Of a stretch of DNA of 64,000 nucleotides, positions 15,971-24,085 are shown piece after piece (within the stretch, counting starts at the first letter, position 1; each line of letters starts with the position of its first letter). Below the pieces are notes generated by a model. The model ran no database searches. It saw only the letters and a program-made list of their open reading frames with translations, and had not been told where the DNA came from. The stretch is from contig NZ_CP108095.1 of NCBI RefSeq assembly GCF_036194065.1, positions 4,526,001-4,590,000 of the forward strand, written 5' to 3'. The position numbers and the translations under genes were made by a program. Origin of the DNA: Streptomyces sp. NBC_00239 (GTDB lineage Bacteria; Actinomycetota; Actinomycetes; Streptomycetales; Streptomycetaceae).

Positions 15971-17668
15971 ATGGAGACCGAGTCGGAGCCGTACGTCCGT
16001 CTTGCGACCCTGCGGCAGCTACACCAGGTGGTGGCCGAACTCAATACGGCCCGGAGCCTGGCGGACACTCTGCAGACCGTCGTGGACGGCATTGTCGTGG
16101 GCCTCGGCTACGAGCTCGCCTGTGTCAACCTGGTCCGCCCCGACGGTGATCTCGTCGTCGCCGCCTTCGCCGGGAACCCGGCCGCGGAAGCCCTCATCAC
16201 CGGCCGCGTCGGCTCCCGCACCTCCTGGGAGCGCCGCCTGTCGATGGGCGAGTCCTGGGACGGCCTGCGCTTCATCCCGCACACGGAGGGCTGGGTCCTG
16301 CTGGAGGACGACGTCCCCCAGTGGCACACCGAGGGCCCCGATCCGCGGTTCGAGGACGAGTGGCACCCCGAGGACCGGCTCTACGCCCCCATGTACGCCT
16401 CCGGCGGCGAACTGCTCGGGGTCATCTCGGTCGACAAGCCGCGCAACGGACGCCGCCCGGGCGCCTGGGGCCGCGAAGCACTCCAGATGTACGCGTTCCA
16501 GGCGGCCATTGCGATCAGCAATGCCCGGCTGCGGGCGAACATGCAGCGCGCCCTGGTCCGCCTGGAGCGCGAGCAGCAGGCCCTGCGCGCCAGCGAGGAG
16601 TCGTTCCGGCAGGCCTTCGAGTACGCGCCCAGCGGCATGGCCATCGCCGAGATGGGCGGCGACCAGCACGGCCGGCTGCTGCGCACCAACGACGCCCTGT
16701 GCCGGCTGCTCGGCCGGCCCGCCTCCGTACTGCGCCGCTACTCCTTCTCCGACCTCGTGCACCCCGAGGACATCGGCACCCTGCTGCGGACCTCCGCCGA
16801 GGGCGGCCGCGCCGAGCTGCGGCTGGGCCGCCGCGACGGCACGTACGTATGGGTCTCGCTGCGCAACTCCGTCGTCGCGGACGCCGCCGACGGGCCCCGC
16901 TTCCTGCTCACCCACGTCGAGGACATCGAGGAGCGCAAGCGGCACGAGCTGCAACTCGCGCACCGGGCCAGCCACGACTCCCTGACCGGCCTGCCCAACA
17001 GCGCCGAGCTGCGCTCCCGGCTCGGCGCGCGGCTGTGCCGTCGGCCACAGTCCGTACGGGCGACCGCCGTGGAGGCCCTGGACGCGGCGTTCGAAGGGCG
17101 GCCGGGGGACGGCGTCGCCGTCGGCGGCGAGCACGGCTTTCCGCCGGACGGCTTCGGGGACCCCTTCGAGCTCGCCGCCGGCGGCCCGGGCGGCGGCGTC
17201 GGACCGGAGGCCGGGGGGTACGACCACCACGTGCACACCGTCGCGCCCGCCACGGACATCGACGACGGCACCAAGGGCCTGGCCGTTCTCTTCTGCGATC
17301 TCGACGGCTTCAAGTCGATCAACGACCGGTTCGGGCACCACACCGGCGACGCGGTGCTCATCGAGGTCGCGCGCCGCTTGACGACCGGTGTACGCGACGG
17401 TGACACCGTCGCCCGGCTGGGTGGTGACGAATTCGTCGTTCTCGCCGACGGGCTCGGCGCGGCCGACGCCGCCGATCTCGCCGTACGCCTGCGCAACGCG
17501 ATCATCCCGCCGATCCGCGTGGACGGCCGTGCGGTGCGGGTGGGGGCCAGTTTCGGCATCGGCTGGGCCAGCTGCGGAATGTCCGCGGACGAGGTGCTGC
17601 GCTCCGCCGACCAGCGGATGTACATCGAGAAGCGGTCGCGCTCCAAGGCCCACCGGCGGGCGGGCTGA
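15971..17668 (+). CDS. cdgB: GAF-PAS-GGDEF diguanylate cyclase
   Basis: A 565-residue c-di-GMP synthase. The GAF domain spans about residues 20-190, the PAS/PAC domain about 215-335 (YAPSGMAIAEMGGD...FLLTHVEDIEERKR), then GGDEF. The active-site GGDEF is intact at 484-488, and an RxxD inhibitory site (RDGD) sits at the usual five residues before it. A low-complexity insert of about 75 residues splits the start of the domain (SHDSLTGLPN) from LFCDLDGFKSIND. The ATG at 15971 has GGGGAG upstream; an earlier ATG at 15926 is possible. Domain order and sequence match S. coelicolor CdgB as I recall it. Confidence 0.9.
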   Translation: METESEPYVRLATLRQLHQVVAELNTARSLADTLQTVVDGIVVGLGYELACVNLVRPDGDLVVAAFAGNPAAEALITGRVGSRTSWERRLSMGESWDGLRFIPHTEGWVLLEDDVPQWHTEGPDPRFEDEWHPEDRLYAPMYASGGELLGVISVDKPRNGRRPGAWGREALQMYAFQAAIAISNARLRANMQRALVRLEREQQALRASEESFRQAFEYAPSGMAIAEMGGDQHGRLLRTNDALCRLLGRPASVLRRYSFSDLVHPEDIGTLLRTSAEGGRAELRLGRRDGTYVWVSLRNSVVADAADGPRFLLTHVEDIEERKRHELQLAHRASHDSLTGLPNSAELRSRLGARLCRRPQSVRATAVEALDAAFEGRPGDGVAVGGEHGFPPDGFGDPFELAAGGPGGGVGPEAGGYDHHVHTVAPATDIDDGTKGLAVLFCDLDGFKSINDRFGHHTGDAVLIEVARRLTTGVRDGDTVARLGGDEFVVLADGLGAADAADLAVRLRNAIIPPIRVDGRAVRVGASFGIGWASCGMSADEVLRSADQRMYIEKRSRSKAHRRAG

Positions 17669-17736
17669 GGTCATCCGCAGCCCGGGAGCGCGCCTGTTCG
17701 AGGTAGGCTCGCCCGGGTCGAAAGGAGTGACCTGCG

Positions 17737-18765
17737 ATGACGACGCCCGCGAACAACGGCCCGAACAACGGCGCGAACACGCCCGAAGACGACGACCCGT
17801 TCGGCTACCTCTACGCGGACGGCCAGGCGGCCGGTGCCACCCCGCCCACCCACGGCGGCGGTTACGGCTACCCGGGTCAGGCCGGCGCCCAGCCGGGCGT
17901 CCCGAGGACCTCGTACAACCAGGTGCGCACGGTCGGTGAGCGCACGTACGGCGGCCAGCGCGGTCACGTCCCGCAGCAGCCCGCGCACCAGGCGCCCCAC
18001 CAGCAGCCGCACCAGCCCCAGCCGCACTACCAGGCGCCCGAGGCGATCCAGGCGGGCGGCTACGGGGTCCCGCCGCAGCAGCAGTACGGCCAGCAGCCCC
18101 CGCAGTACTCCCAGCCGGCGCCGCCCCGCGGCTCCAGCCGCAAGGGCATGCTGATCGCGGCCGTGGCCGTGGTCGGCGCGGTCGTCATCGGCATCGGTGT
18201 GGCGCTCATCTCCGACAAGGGCAAGGACAAGGGCGAGGACCTGTCCGGCGGCCCCGCGGACAAGGTGAGCGAGGCCCCGCGGACCCCGGGCGGCAAGACC
18301 CCGGAGAGCAAGCCTTCGAAGAAGGCCGAGATGCCGAAGGCGGACGCCGCGGCCGGCACCGGCCTGGCCCTGTCGGGCGGCGCCACGGTCGAGAGCTCGG
18401 TCCCCGGTGCGAAGGGCGCGGGCGGCCAGTACGTCGGCGGCTTCAACAAGGTCGGCGCGGCCGTGACCTGGACGGTGGACGTCCCCGAGACGGGCGAGTA
18501 CACGCTGTTCGTGAACTACGGCGTGCCCGGCAAGGACGCGGACGGCACCCTCACCATCAACGGTGTGGTGCAGACCCGCGCGATAAGCCTCAGGAACTTC
18601 TCGCGCGCCCCTGAAGGCGACTGGGAGAAGGGCTGGACCAAGAGCTACTCGTGGATCCACCTCGCCAAGGGCACCAACGCCCTGAAGATCTCCTGTGAGT
18701 CCACGAACAAGTGCGAGGCCGTCATCGACCAGCTCCGGCTGGCCAAGGGTCAGGTCACCGACTGA
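17737..18765 (+). CDS. Membrane-anchored CBM35-like carbohydrate-binding protein
   Basis: A 342-residue protein. Residues 1-130 are disordered and rich in Pro, Gln and Gly (HQAPHQQPHQPQPHYQAP); one membrane helix follows (MLIAAVAVVGAVVIGIGVAL, about 139-158), then a charged linker and a C-terminal beta-sandwich domain (about 210-340) with TWTVDVPETGEYTLFVNYGV, the pattern of CBM6/CBM35 modules. The topology suggests the module faces the cell wall. The start follows AAAGGAG. It lies 68 bp after the cyclase gene on the same strand, and this pairing looks conserved in Streptomyces. Confidence 0.8.
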   Translation: MTTPANNGPNNGANTPEDDDPFGYLYADGQAAGATPPTHGGGYGYPGQAGAQPGVPRTSYNQVRTVGERTYGGQRGHVPQQPAHQAPHQQPHQPQPHYQAPEAIQAGGYGVPPQQQYGQQPPQYSQPAPPRGSSRKGMLIAAVAVVGAVVIGIGVALISDKGKDKGEDLSGGPADKVSEAPRTPGGKTPESKPSKKAEMPKADAAAGTGLALSGGATVESSVPGAKGAGGQYVGGFNKVGAAVTWTVDVPETGEYTLFVNYGVPGKDADGTLTINGVVQTRAISLRNFSRAPEGDWEKGWTKSYSWIHLAKGTNALKISCESTNKCEAVIDQLRLAKGQVTD

Positions 18766-18778
18766 TCGCCGGGCCGCG

Positions 18779-19711
18779 TCAGCGGCACCCCGGCTGACCG
18801 GCCGTCACGGTGACGGTCTGCCGGAGCAGTTCATAGGTCCCCGCGTCGAATTCGCCCGCCGCGGGGGCCTTTACCGTTGCCGCCGACAGGGCGACCGCGT
18901 GGGTCAGGCGGGTCGGCCAGTCCTCGTCGTGGGCCAGGCCCGCCAGCAGGCCGGCGACCGCCGAGTCGCCCGCGCCCGTCGGGTTGCCGGCCAGCGGTGC
19001 GGGCGGGGCGGCCTGCCAGACGCCCTGCGGGGTGGCGGCCAGCAGGCCGGCCGGGCCGAGCGAGGTGACCACGGCGTGCGCGCCGCGCCGGCGGGCGGCC
19101 AGGGTCGCGGGCAAGGGCTCGCGGGAACCGGTGAGTTGGGCCAGCTCGGACGCGTTCGGCTTGACGATGTCGGGGCGGGCGGCGACCCCGCGGCGCAGCG
19201 GCTCGCCGCTGGTGTCGAGGAGGACCGGCACGCCGGCCGCGCGGGCCGCGCGGATGAGGGTGGCGTACGCGCCGACGGGGACGCCGGGCGGCAGGCTGCC
19301 GCAGAGCGCGACGGCTCGGGCGCCGGCTGCCAGCTCCTCGAAGCGGGTGAGGAAGGCGGCCCACTCGGCGGGGGCGATGTCGGGGCCGGCCTCGTTGAAC
19401 TGCGTGGTGTCGCCGGTGGTTTCGTCGACGACGGCCAGGGTGCGGCGGGTGGTGCCGGCGCACGGCACGAACGCGTCGCGGACGCCGGGGGAGTGGGCGA
19501 GGGCGGTGCGCAGCACCTCGCCGACCGGGCCGCCCGCGAATCCGGTCGCGGTGACCTCATGGCCGAGCGCGGCCAGCACGCGGGCGACGTTGACGCCCTT
19601 GCCACCGGGGCGTTCGGTGATGTCGGAGACGCGGTGTGAGGCGTGTGGGCGGAGCCGGGGGACGTGGTACGTCACGTCCAGCGCGGTGTTGAGCGTCACG
19701 GTCAGGATCAT
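18779..19711 (-). CDS. 1-phosphofructokinase / tagatose-6-P kinase family (PfkB)
   Basis: A 310-residue PfkB sugar kinase. It starts MILTVTLNTALDVTYHV as in FruK/LacC; GGKGVNVARVLAALGHEV is the N-terminal PfkB signature, and NPTGAGDSAVAGLLAGLA holds the catalytic Asp in GAGD. A sugar phosphate substrate is expected. Its place next to nagA and a ROK kinase suggests an amino-sugar or tagatose-type phosphate, but this is inference. It is on the same strand as nagA, 472 bp downstream, separated by a repeat locus, so it may have its own promoter. Confidence 0.85.
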   Translation of the reverse strand: MILTVTLNTALDVTYHVPRLRPHASHRVSDITERPGGKGVNVARVLAALGHEVTATGFAGGPVGEVLRTALAHSPGVRDAFVPCAGTTRRTLAVVDETTGDTTQFNEAGPDIAPAEWAAFLTRFEELAAGARAVALCGSLPPGVPVGAYATLIRAARAAGVPVLLDTSGEPLRRGVAARPDIVKPNASELAQLTGSREPLPATLAARRRGAHAVVTSLGPAGLLAATPQGVWQAAPPAPLAGNPTGAGDSAVAGLLAGLAHDEDWPTRLTHAVALSAATVKAPAAGEFDAGTYELLRQTVTVTAGQPGCR

Positions 19712-19799
19712 GGGTGCACCCCCGGGGGCCCGATCCGGTGTTCGGGCGTACGTGTCCAGTGCGGGGATCATGCCACCTGCCCTCCCTCGCGCGTCAGTA

Positions 19800-20160
19800 C
19801 CCGTCCCACCCGAACGCCCACCCTCAGCCTTGCCGACGCCCTGAGGGCAACATCCAGCCTCGCCGGCGTTTGAGGCGCGGGGTTTGGGGCGGAGCCCCAA
19901 CGAACAACCCGGCTCCGCCGGGCACCGGGCTCCGCCCGGACCCGCGCCTCAAACGCCGGCGAGGCTGGAAGCTGCCCCCGAGGGCGTCGGCGTAGCCGAA
20001 AGGCGTGCCCCGGTCAGTCGGCGAGGCTGGAGGTTGCCCCCGAGGGCGTCGGGGAGGCTGAAGGGTGGGCCCCCGGTCAGCCGGCGAGGCTGGAAGCTGC
20101 CCCCGAGGGCGTCGGCGTAGCCGAAAGGCGTGCTCCGGTCAGCCGGCGGGGCTGGGGGTC
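19800..20160. repeat. Cloverleaf repeat locus 4 with right-hand array
   Basis: Full copy 19854-19968 (A-B-C order) with perfectly matched outer arms of the GGCG type. To the right, 19969-20160 holds alternating units: GAGGCTGGAAGCTGCCCCCG, then GGGCGTCGGCGTAGCCGAAA, then GGTCAGCCGGCGAGG. It fills the 472-bp gap between nagA and the PfkB kinase gene; no gene is supported there. Confidence 0.85.
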
Positions 20161-20183
20161 GCGGGTCGGGGAGGCGGGGGCCG

Positions 20184-21335
20184 TCAACGGCGGGGGTCTA
20201 CGAGCCAGGTGCCCTGGCGCATCACGCCCTTGAGGGCGAAGTCGGCGTCGAGGACGACCAGGTCCGCGTACTTCCCCGGCTCCAGGGAGCCGACCTGGTC
20301 GTACAGACCCAGCAGCTTCGCCGGATTGGCGGAGATCGCCTGCACGACAGACTCCACCGGCAGCTTGTCGACGGTGACGGACCGCCGGAACGCGGTGTCC
20401 AGCGTCAGCGTGGAGCCCGCGATCGACCCGCCCTCGACGAGCCGGGCGACGCTGTCCTTGACCTCGACCTCCATCGGCCCGAGCTGGTAGATGCCGTCAC
20501 CGAATCCGGCCGCGTCCATCGCGTCGGTGATCAGCGCGACCCGGTGCGCCCCCGCGTGGTGGAACGCCAGTTCCAGCATGGCCGGGTGCAGGTGCGTGCC
20601 GTCGTTGATGAGCTCGACGGTGATCCGCTCGTCCTCCAGCAGCGCGGCGATCGGCCCGGGCGCCCGGTGAGCGAGGCCCGGCATCGCGTTGTACAGGTGC
20701 GTGGCGACGGTGGCGCCCGCGTCGATGGCCTGCGCGGTCTGCTCGTACGTGGCGTCCGTGTGCCCGATCGCGGCGATCACGCCGTGCTCGGCGAGCAGCC
20801 GTACGGAGTCCAGGCCGCCGGGCAGCTCGGTGGCGAGGGTGACCATCCGGGCCTGCCCGTGCGCGGCGTCGATGAGCTTGCGGACCTCGGCCGGGTCGGG
20901 GTCCCGGAGCAGGTTCTCCATGTGCGCGCCCTTGCGGCACGGGGAGATGAACGGCCCTTCGAAGTGGATGCCCGCGATGTCCCCCTGCTGGGCCAGCTCG
21001 GCGAGCAGCGCGGCGCGCCGGGCGAGTACGTCGAGGTCGTCGGTGACGGTGGAGGCGACGAGCGTGGTGGTGCCGTGCTCGCGGTGCGTGCGGACGCCGG
21101 CGAGGACCTCGTCGGCGGTGCCGGAGGTGAAGGAGGCGCCACCGCCGCCGTGGTTGTGCATGTCGACGAAGCCGGGGACGATCCAGTGCCCGGACAGGTC
21201 GGTGACCTGCGCGTTCTCGGCGGCGGCGCCCGTGATCCGGGAGCCCTCGACGATGACGCGGCCGTTCTCGACGATTCCGGTGGGCAGCACCACCCTGGCG
21301 CCGGAGAGAACGGTGCTGTGTGCGCTTCCGGACAT
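20184..21335 (-). CDS. nagA: N-acetylglucosamine-6-phosphate deacetylase
   Basis: A 383-residue amidohydrolase converting GlcNAc-6-P to GlcN-6-P and acetate. Metal-binding and catalytic motifs are in order: VPGFVDMHNHGGGG, GIHFEGPFISP, IGHTDATYEQT, THLYNAMPGLAHR, INDGTHLHPAMLEL and the catalytic Asp in ALITDAMDAAG. The start overlaps the stop of the upstream kinase gene by one base (TGATG), so the two are translationally coupled. A DasR-type site lies before the kinase gene. In Streptomyces this step controls how GlcNAc signals for development and antibiotic production. Confidence 0.96.
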   Translation of the reverse strand: MSGSAHSTVLSGARVVLPTGIVENGRVIVEGSRITGAAAENAQVTDLSGHWIVPGFVDMHNHGGGGASFTSGTADEVLAGVRTHREHGTTTLVASTVTDDLDVLARRAALLAELAQQGDIAGIHFEGPFISPCRKGAHMENLLRDPDPAEVRKLIDAAHGQARMVTLATELPGGLDSVRLLAEHGVIAAIGHTDATYEQTAQAIDAGATVATHLYNAMPGLAHRAPGPIAALLEDERITVELINDGTHLHPAMLELAFHHAGAHRVALITDAMDAAGFGDGIYQLGPMEVEVKDSVARLVEGGSIAGSTLTLDTAFRRSVTVDKLPVESVVQAISANPAKLLGLYDQVGSLEPGKYADLVVLDADFALKGVMRQGTWLVDPRR

Positions 21336-22276
21336 CAGGCGGATACCTCCGTGGCGAGTAGGTCCCAGGCGAGCAGGCCTGCGCCCAGGCATCCGGCGGT
21401 GTCCCCGAGGGCCGCCGGCACGATGTTCGGCAGCCGCTGGAACGTCACGCGTTCCCGTACGGCCGACCGCAGTGGTGTGAACAAGGTTTCCCCGGCCTCG
21501 GCGAGCCCGCCACCGATGATCAGGGTCCGCGGGTCGAGCAGCGTCAGGGCGGTGACCAGCCCGTCGGCGAGGGCGCCGACGGCCTCCGACCAGACGGCGA
21601 CGGCCTTCGGGTTGCCGGATTCGACGGCCTTGGCGCAGTCCGCGGCGTCCGCCTCGGGGTCGCCGTTCGCGGCGGCCCAGGCCCGTGACACCGCGGAGGC
21701 GGAGGCGAGCGTCTCCAGGCAGCCGTGCTGGCCGCAGCCGCACGCGGGTCCGCCGGGGCGGACCACGATGTGGCCGATCTCGCCGGCGTAGCCGTGCGCG
21801 CCGGCCTCGATCCGGCCGGCGATGCCGATGGCGCCCGCGATGCCGGTGCCCAGGGGGACGAAGAGGAAGCGGTCGGCGCCCCGGCCGGCGCCGATCCGGC
21901 CTTCGGCGAGGCCGCCGGTGCGGACGTCGTGGCCGAGGGCGACGGGGATGCCGTCCAGGCGTTCGCTGAGCATCGAGCGCAGCGGCACGTCACGCCAGCC
22001 GAGGTTGGCCGCGTACACGGCCAGCCCGTTCTCGGCGTCGACGATGCCGGGCACGGCGACTCCGGCGGCGGAGGCGCTCTGCCCGTACCGCTCGCGCCCG
22101 AGGGCGTGCAGGTCGGCGGCGAAGGCCAGGATCGACTCGACGACGGCTTCGGGGCCGCGCTCGCGGCCGGTGGCGCGGCGCGCTTCGTGCAGCAGCGTGC
22201 CGTCCACCCCGACGAGGGCGGCCTTCATCCCGGTGCCGCCCACATCGAGGGCGATGACGTGTTTCACGGGTTTCAC
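21335..22276 (-). CDS. nagK: ROK-family sugar kinase (N-acetylglucosamine kinase type)
   Basis: A 313-residue ROK kinase. The ATP-binding loop is ALDVGGTGMKAALV; the zinc-type signature CGCGQHGCLE is complete, preceded by GEIGHIVVRPGG. It should phosphorylate free N-acetylglucosamine or a related sugar for NagA next to it. Two adjacent GTG codons (22276 and 22267) could start it; the first is used. No clear ribosome site is seen and a leaderless or short-leader transcript is possible. The divergent solute-binding protein gene shares its promoter region. Confidence 0.88.
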   Translation of the reverse strand: MKPVKHVIALDVGGTGMKAALVGVDGTLLHEARRATGRERGPEAVVESILAFAADLHALGRERYGQSASAAGVAVPGIVDAENGLAVYAANLGWRDVPLRSMLSERLDGIPVALGHDVRTGGLAEGRIGAGRGADRFLFVPLGTGIAGAIGIAGRIEAGAHGYAGEIGHIVVRPGGPACGCGQHGCLETLASASAVSRAWAAANGDPEADAADCAKAVESGNPKAVAVWSEAVGALADGLVTALTLLDPRTLIIGGGLAEAGETLFTPLRSAVRERVTFQRLPNIVPAALGDTAGCLGAGLLAWDLLATEVSA

Positions 22277-22304
22277 GGGGGACAGTCTCGCGTGTCGGAC
22301 AGGC

Positions 22305-22320
22305 ACAGGTCTAGTCCACT
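22305..22320. promoter_or_regulatory. DasR-type dre site (nagKA side)
   Basis: ACAGGTCTAGTCCACT matches 14 of 16 bases of the dre consensus as I recall it, ACTGGTCTAGACCACT. It lies 29 bp upstream of the kinase start. DasR is the GntR-type GlcNAc-responsive regulator of Streptomyces, released by GlcN-6-P. Confidence 0.8.
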
Positions 22321-22403
22321 GGAAGGGATTGTTGAGTGGCCATACAAAATCGGGACCTCGGTCCTTGCCCGGACACCGACCTCGCGTGTAAACGGAGCGT
22401 GAG

Positions 22404-22419
22404 AGTGGTGTAGACCTTA
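22404..22419. promoter_or_regulatory. Second dre-like site (solute-binding protein side)
   Basis: AGTGGTGTAGACCTTA, 12 of 16 to the dre consensus with the central TAGACC kept; GGTGTAGACC is a common natural variant. It lies 47 bp before the GTG of the solute-binding lipoprotein gene, so both divergent units appear to be under DasR. Confidence 0.6.
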
Positions 22420-22465
22420 CAAACGACGAACGGGAAACAAACGGGAATCGAAGGGGACTACGAGG

Positions 22466-23746
22466 GTGGGAACAGCTGTGAAGCCGCGCTACCGGAACCT
22501 GGCCGCCGCCACCGCGGCACTGTGCATGACCGTGGCCTTGAGCGGCTGCGGAACCGTCACCGGTGACAACGAGGTGACCCTCCGGCTCGTGGCGGCCGAC
22601 TACGGCGACAATCCCGCCAATTCCTCCAAGCAGTACTGGAACGACCTCGCCGCCGCCTTCACCGAGGCGAACCCCGGCATCAAGGTCGAGGTCGACGTCT
22701 ACTCCTGGGAGGAGGTCGACGCCAAGGTCGCCGAGCTCGACAAGGCCGGCAACGCCCCCGACATAGCCCAGATCGGCGCCTACGCGGACTACGCCGCCGC
22801 CGACAAGCTGTACTCGACCGACCAGCTGCTCTCGGTGACCACCGAGGCCGACTTCCTCGGCCCGCTCGCCGACGCCGGCAAGATCCGCCGCGTCCAGTAC
22901 GGCATGCCCTTCGTCTCCAGCACCCGACTGCTCTTCTACAACGAGGCCCTCTTCGACAAGGCCGGCATCAAGGAAGCCCCCAAGTCCTGGGACGACCTCG
23001 AAGCCGACGCCAAGAAGCTCAAGGGCGTCGCCAAGACCCCCTTCGCGCTGCCGCTGGGCCGCGAGGAGGCCCAGGCCGAGACCATGATGTGGCTCCTGTC
23101 CGGAGGCGGCGGCTACACCGACAACGACGAGAGCTACGCCATCGACTCGGCGGAGAACGCCCGCTCCCTGAACTGGGTCAAGGAGCACCTGTACGAGGCC
23201 GGGCTGACGGGCGCCACCGCGCCCTGGGAGCTCAACCGCCAGGACGCCTTCGACGCCTTCGCGCGCGGCGAGGTCGGCATGCTCAACGGCCACCCGACCC
23301 TGATGAAGCAGGCGGCCGCCAAGGGCGTGAAGTTCGGCATGGTCCCGATGCCCACCGTGGACGGCCAGGAGAAGCCCACCATGGGCGTCGCCGACTGGGT
23401 CATGGCCTTCAAGAGCGGCGGCCACCGCGAGGCGGCCGGCAAGTTCCTCGACTTCCTCTACGAGGCGAAGAACGTCACGAAGTTCACCAGCTCCTACGAC
23501 CTGCTGCCCGTCACCACCAGCGGCTACCGGGCCATGCTGGCCGGCCGCGGCGGCGCCTCGCCGGAGCTCAAGACCTTCCTGAGCGCCCTGCCCGGCTCCC
23601 GGCTCTACCCCGTCGGCAAGAAGTCCTGGGCCGGGGTCAGCGAGGACATCAAGCGGAACATCGGCAAGACCATGCAGCCCGGCGGCCGCCCCGAGAAGGC
23701 CCTGGAGTCGATCGCGTCGACCGCCCGCCGCGCCGACGGGAACTGA
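22466..23746 (+). CDS. ABC-transporter sugar-binding lipoprotein
   Basis: A 426-residue extracellular solute-binding protein, family 1. The N-terminus has a short basic part, a hydrophobic core and the lipobox LSGC (Cys about 29), then EVTLRLVAADYGDN and the cluster-1 motif (LYSTDQLLSV, GMPFVSSTRLLFYNEALFDKAG, APKSWDDLEADAKKL). The GTG at 22466 has AGGGG upstream. No permease or ATPase gene is next to it, so it must work with components encoded elsewhere. Context with nagKA and two dre sites suggests an amino sugar or chito-oligosaccharide ligand. Confidence 0.88.
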   Translation: MGTAVKPRYRNLAAATAALCMTVALSGCGTVTGDNEVTLRLVAADYGDNPANSSKQYWNDLAAAFTEANPGIKVEVDVYSWEEVDAKVAELDKAGNAPDIAQIGAYADYAAADKLYSTDQLLSVTTEADFLGPLADAGKIRRVQYGMPFVSSTRLLFYNEALFDKAGIKEAPKSWDDLEADAKKLKGVAKTPFALPLGREEAQAETMMWLLSGGGGYTDNDESYAIDSAENARSLNWVKEHLYEAGLTGATAPWELNRQDAFDAFARGEVGMLNGHPTLMKQAAAKGVKFGMVPMPTVDGQEKPTMGVADWVMAFKSGGHREAAGKFLDFLYEAKNVTKFTSSYDLLPVTTSGYRAMLAGRGGASPELKTFLSALPGSRLYPVGKKSWAGVSEDIKRNIGKTMQPGGRPEKALESIASTARRADGN

Positions 23747-23765
23747 TCCCTCCCGTGACCGCGCA

Positions 23766-23799
23766 CGCCGCCGACACCCCGGCCGGGGTGTCGGCGGCG
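23766..23799. terminator. Perfect 17-bp palindromic hairpin
   Basis: A self-complementary 34-nt sequence centred at 23782/23783 (core CACCCCGGCCGGGGTG), 19 bp after the stop of the sugar-binding protein gene. It should terminate that unit. The next gene has TATGTT just after the hairpin as a possible -10. Confidence 0.75.
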
Positions 23800-23816
23800 C
23801 CGGTTATGTTGGAGGC

Positions 23817-24065
23817 ATGACGGACGACGGACACGGGCGGCAGGCGCTCACCGAGCGCGAGACCGCCGTGCTCGCCTTCGAAGGCCGCAGCTGGCCCGGC
23901 CCCGGCGCCAAGGAACGGGCCATACGGGAACGCCTCGGCATCTCCCCGGTCCGCTACTACCAGCTGCTCAACGCCCTCATGGACGACCCGCGGGCCCTCG
24001 TCCACGCCCCCGGCACCGTCCACCGGCTCCGCCGGATCCGCGAGGACCGGCGCGCCCGCCGCTGA
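23817..24065 (+). CDS. DUF3263-family small protein
   Basis: An 82-residue basic protein. It has the family core LTERETAVLAFEGRSWPGPG, AKERAIRERLGISPVRYYQL and LNALMDDP, which reads like a small helix-turn-helix unit; DNA binding is plausible but not shown for the family to my knowledge. GGAGG precedes the ATG (TTGGAGGC-ATG). It lies 20 bp upstream of otsB on the same strand and may share its transcript. Confidence 0.85.
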   Translation: MTDDGHGRQALTERETAVLAFEGRSWPGPGAKERAIRERLGISPVRYYQLLNALMDDPRALVHAPGTVHRLRRIREDRRARR

Positions 24066-24085
24066 GGCCCAGTAGGGTCGGAGCC

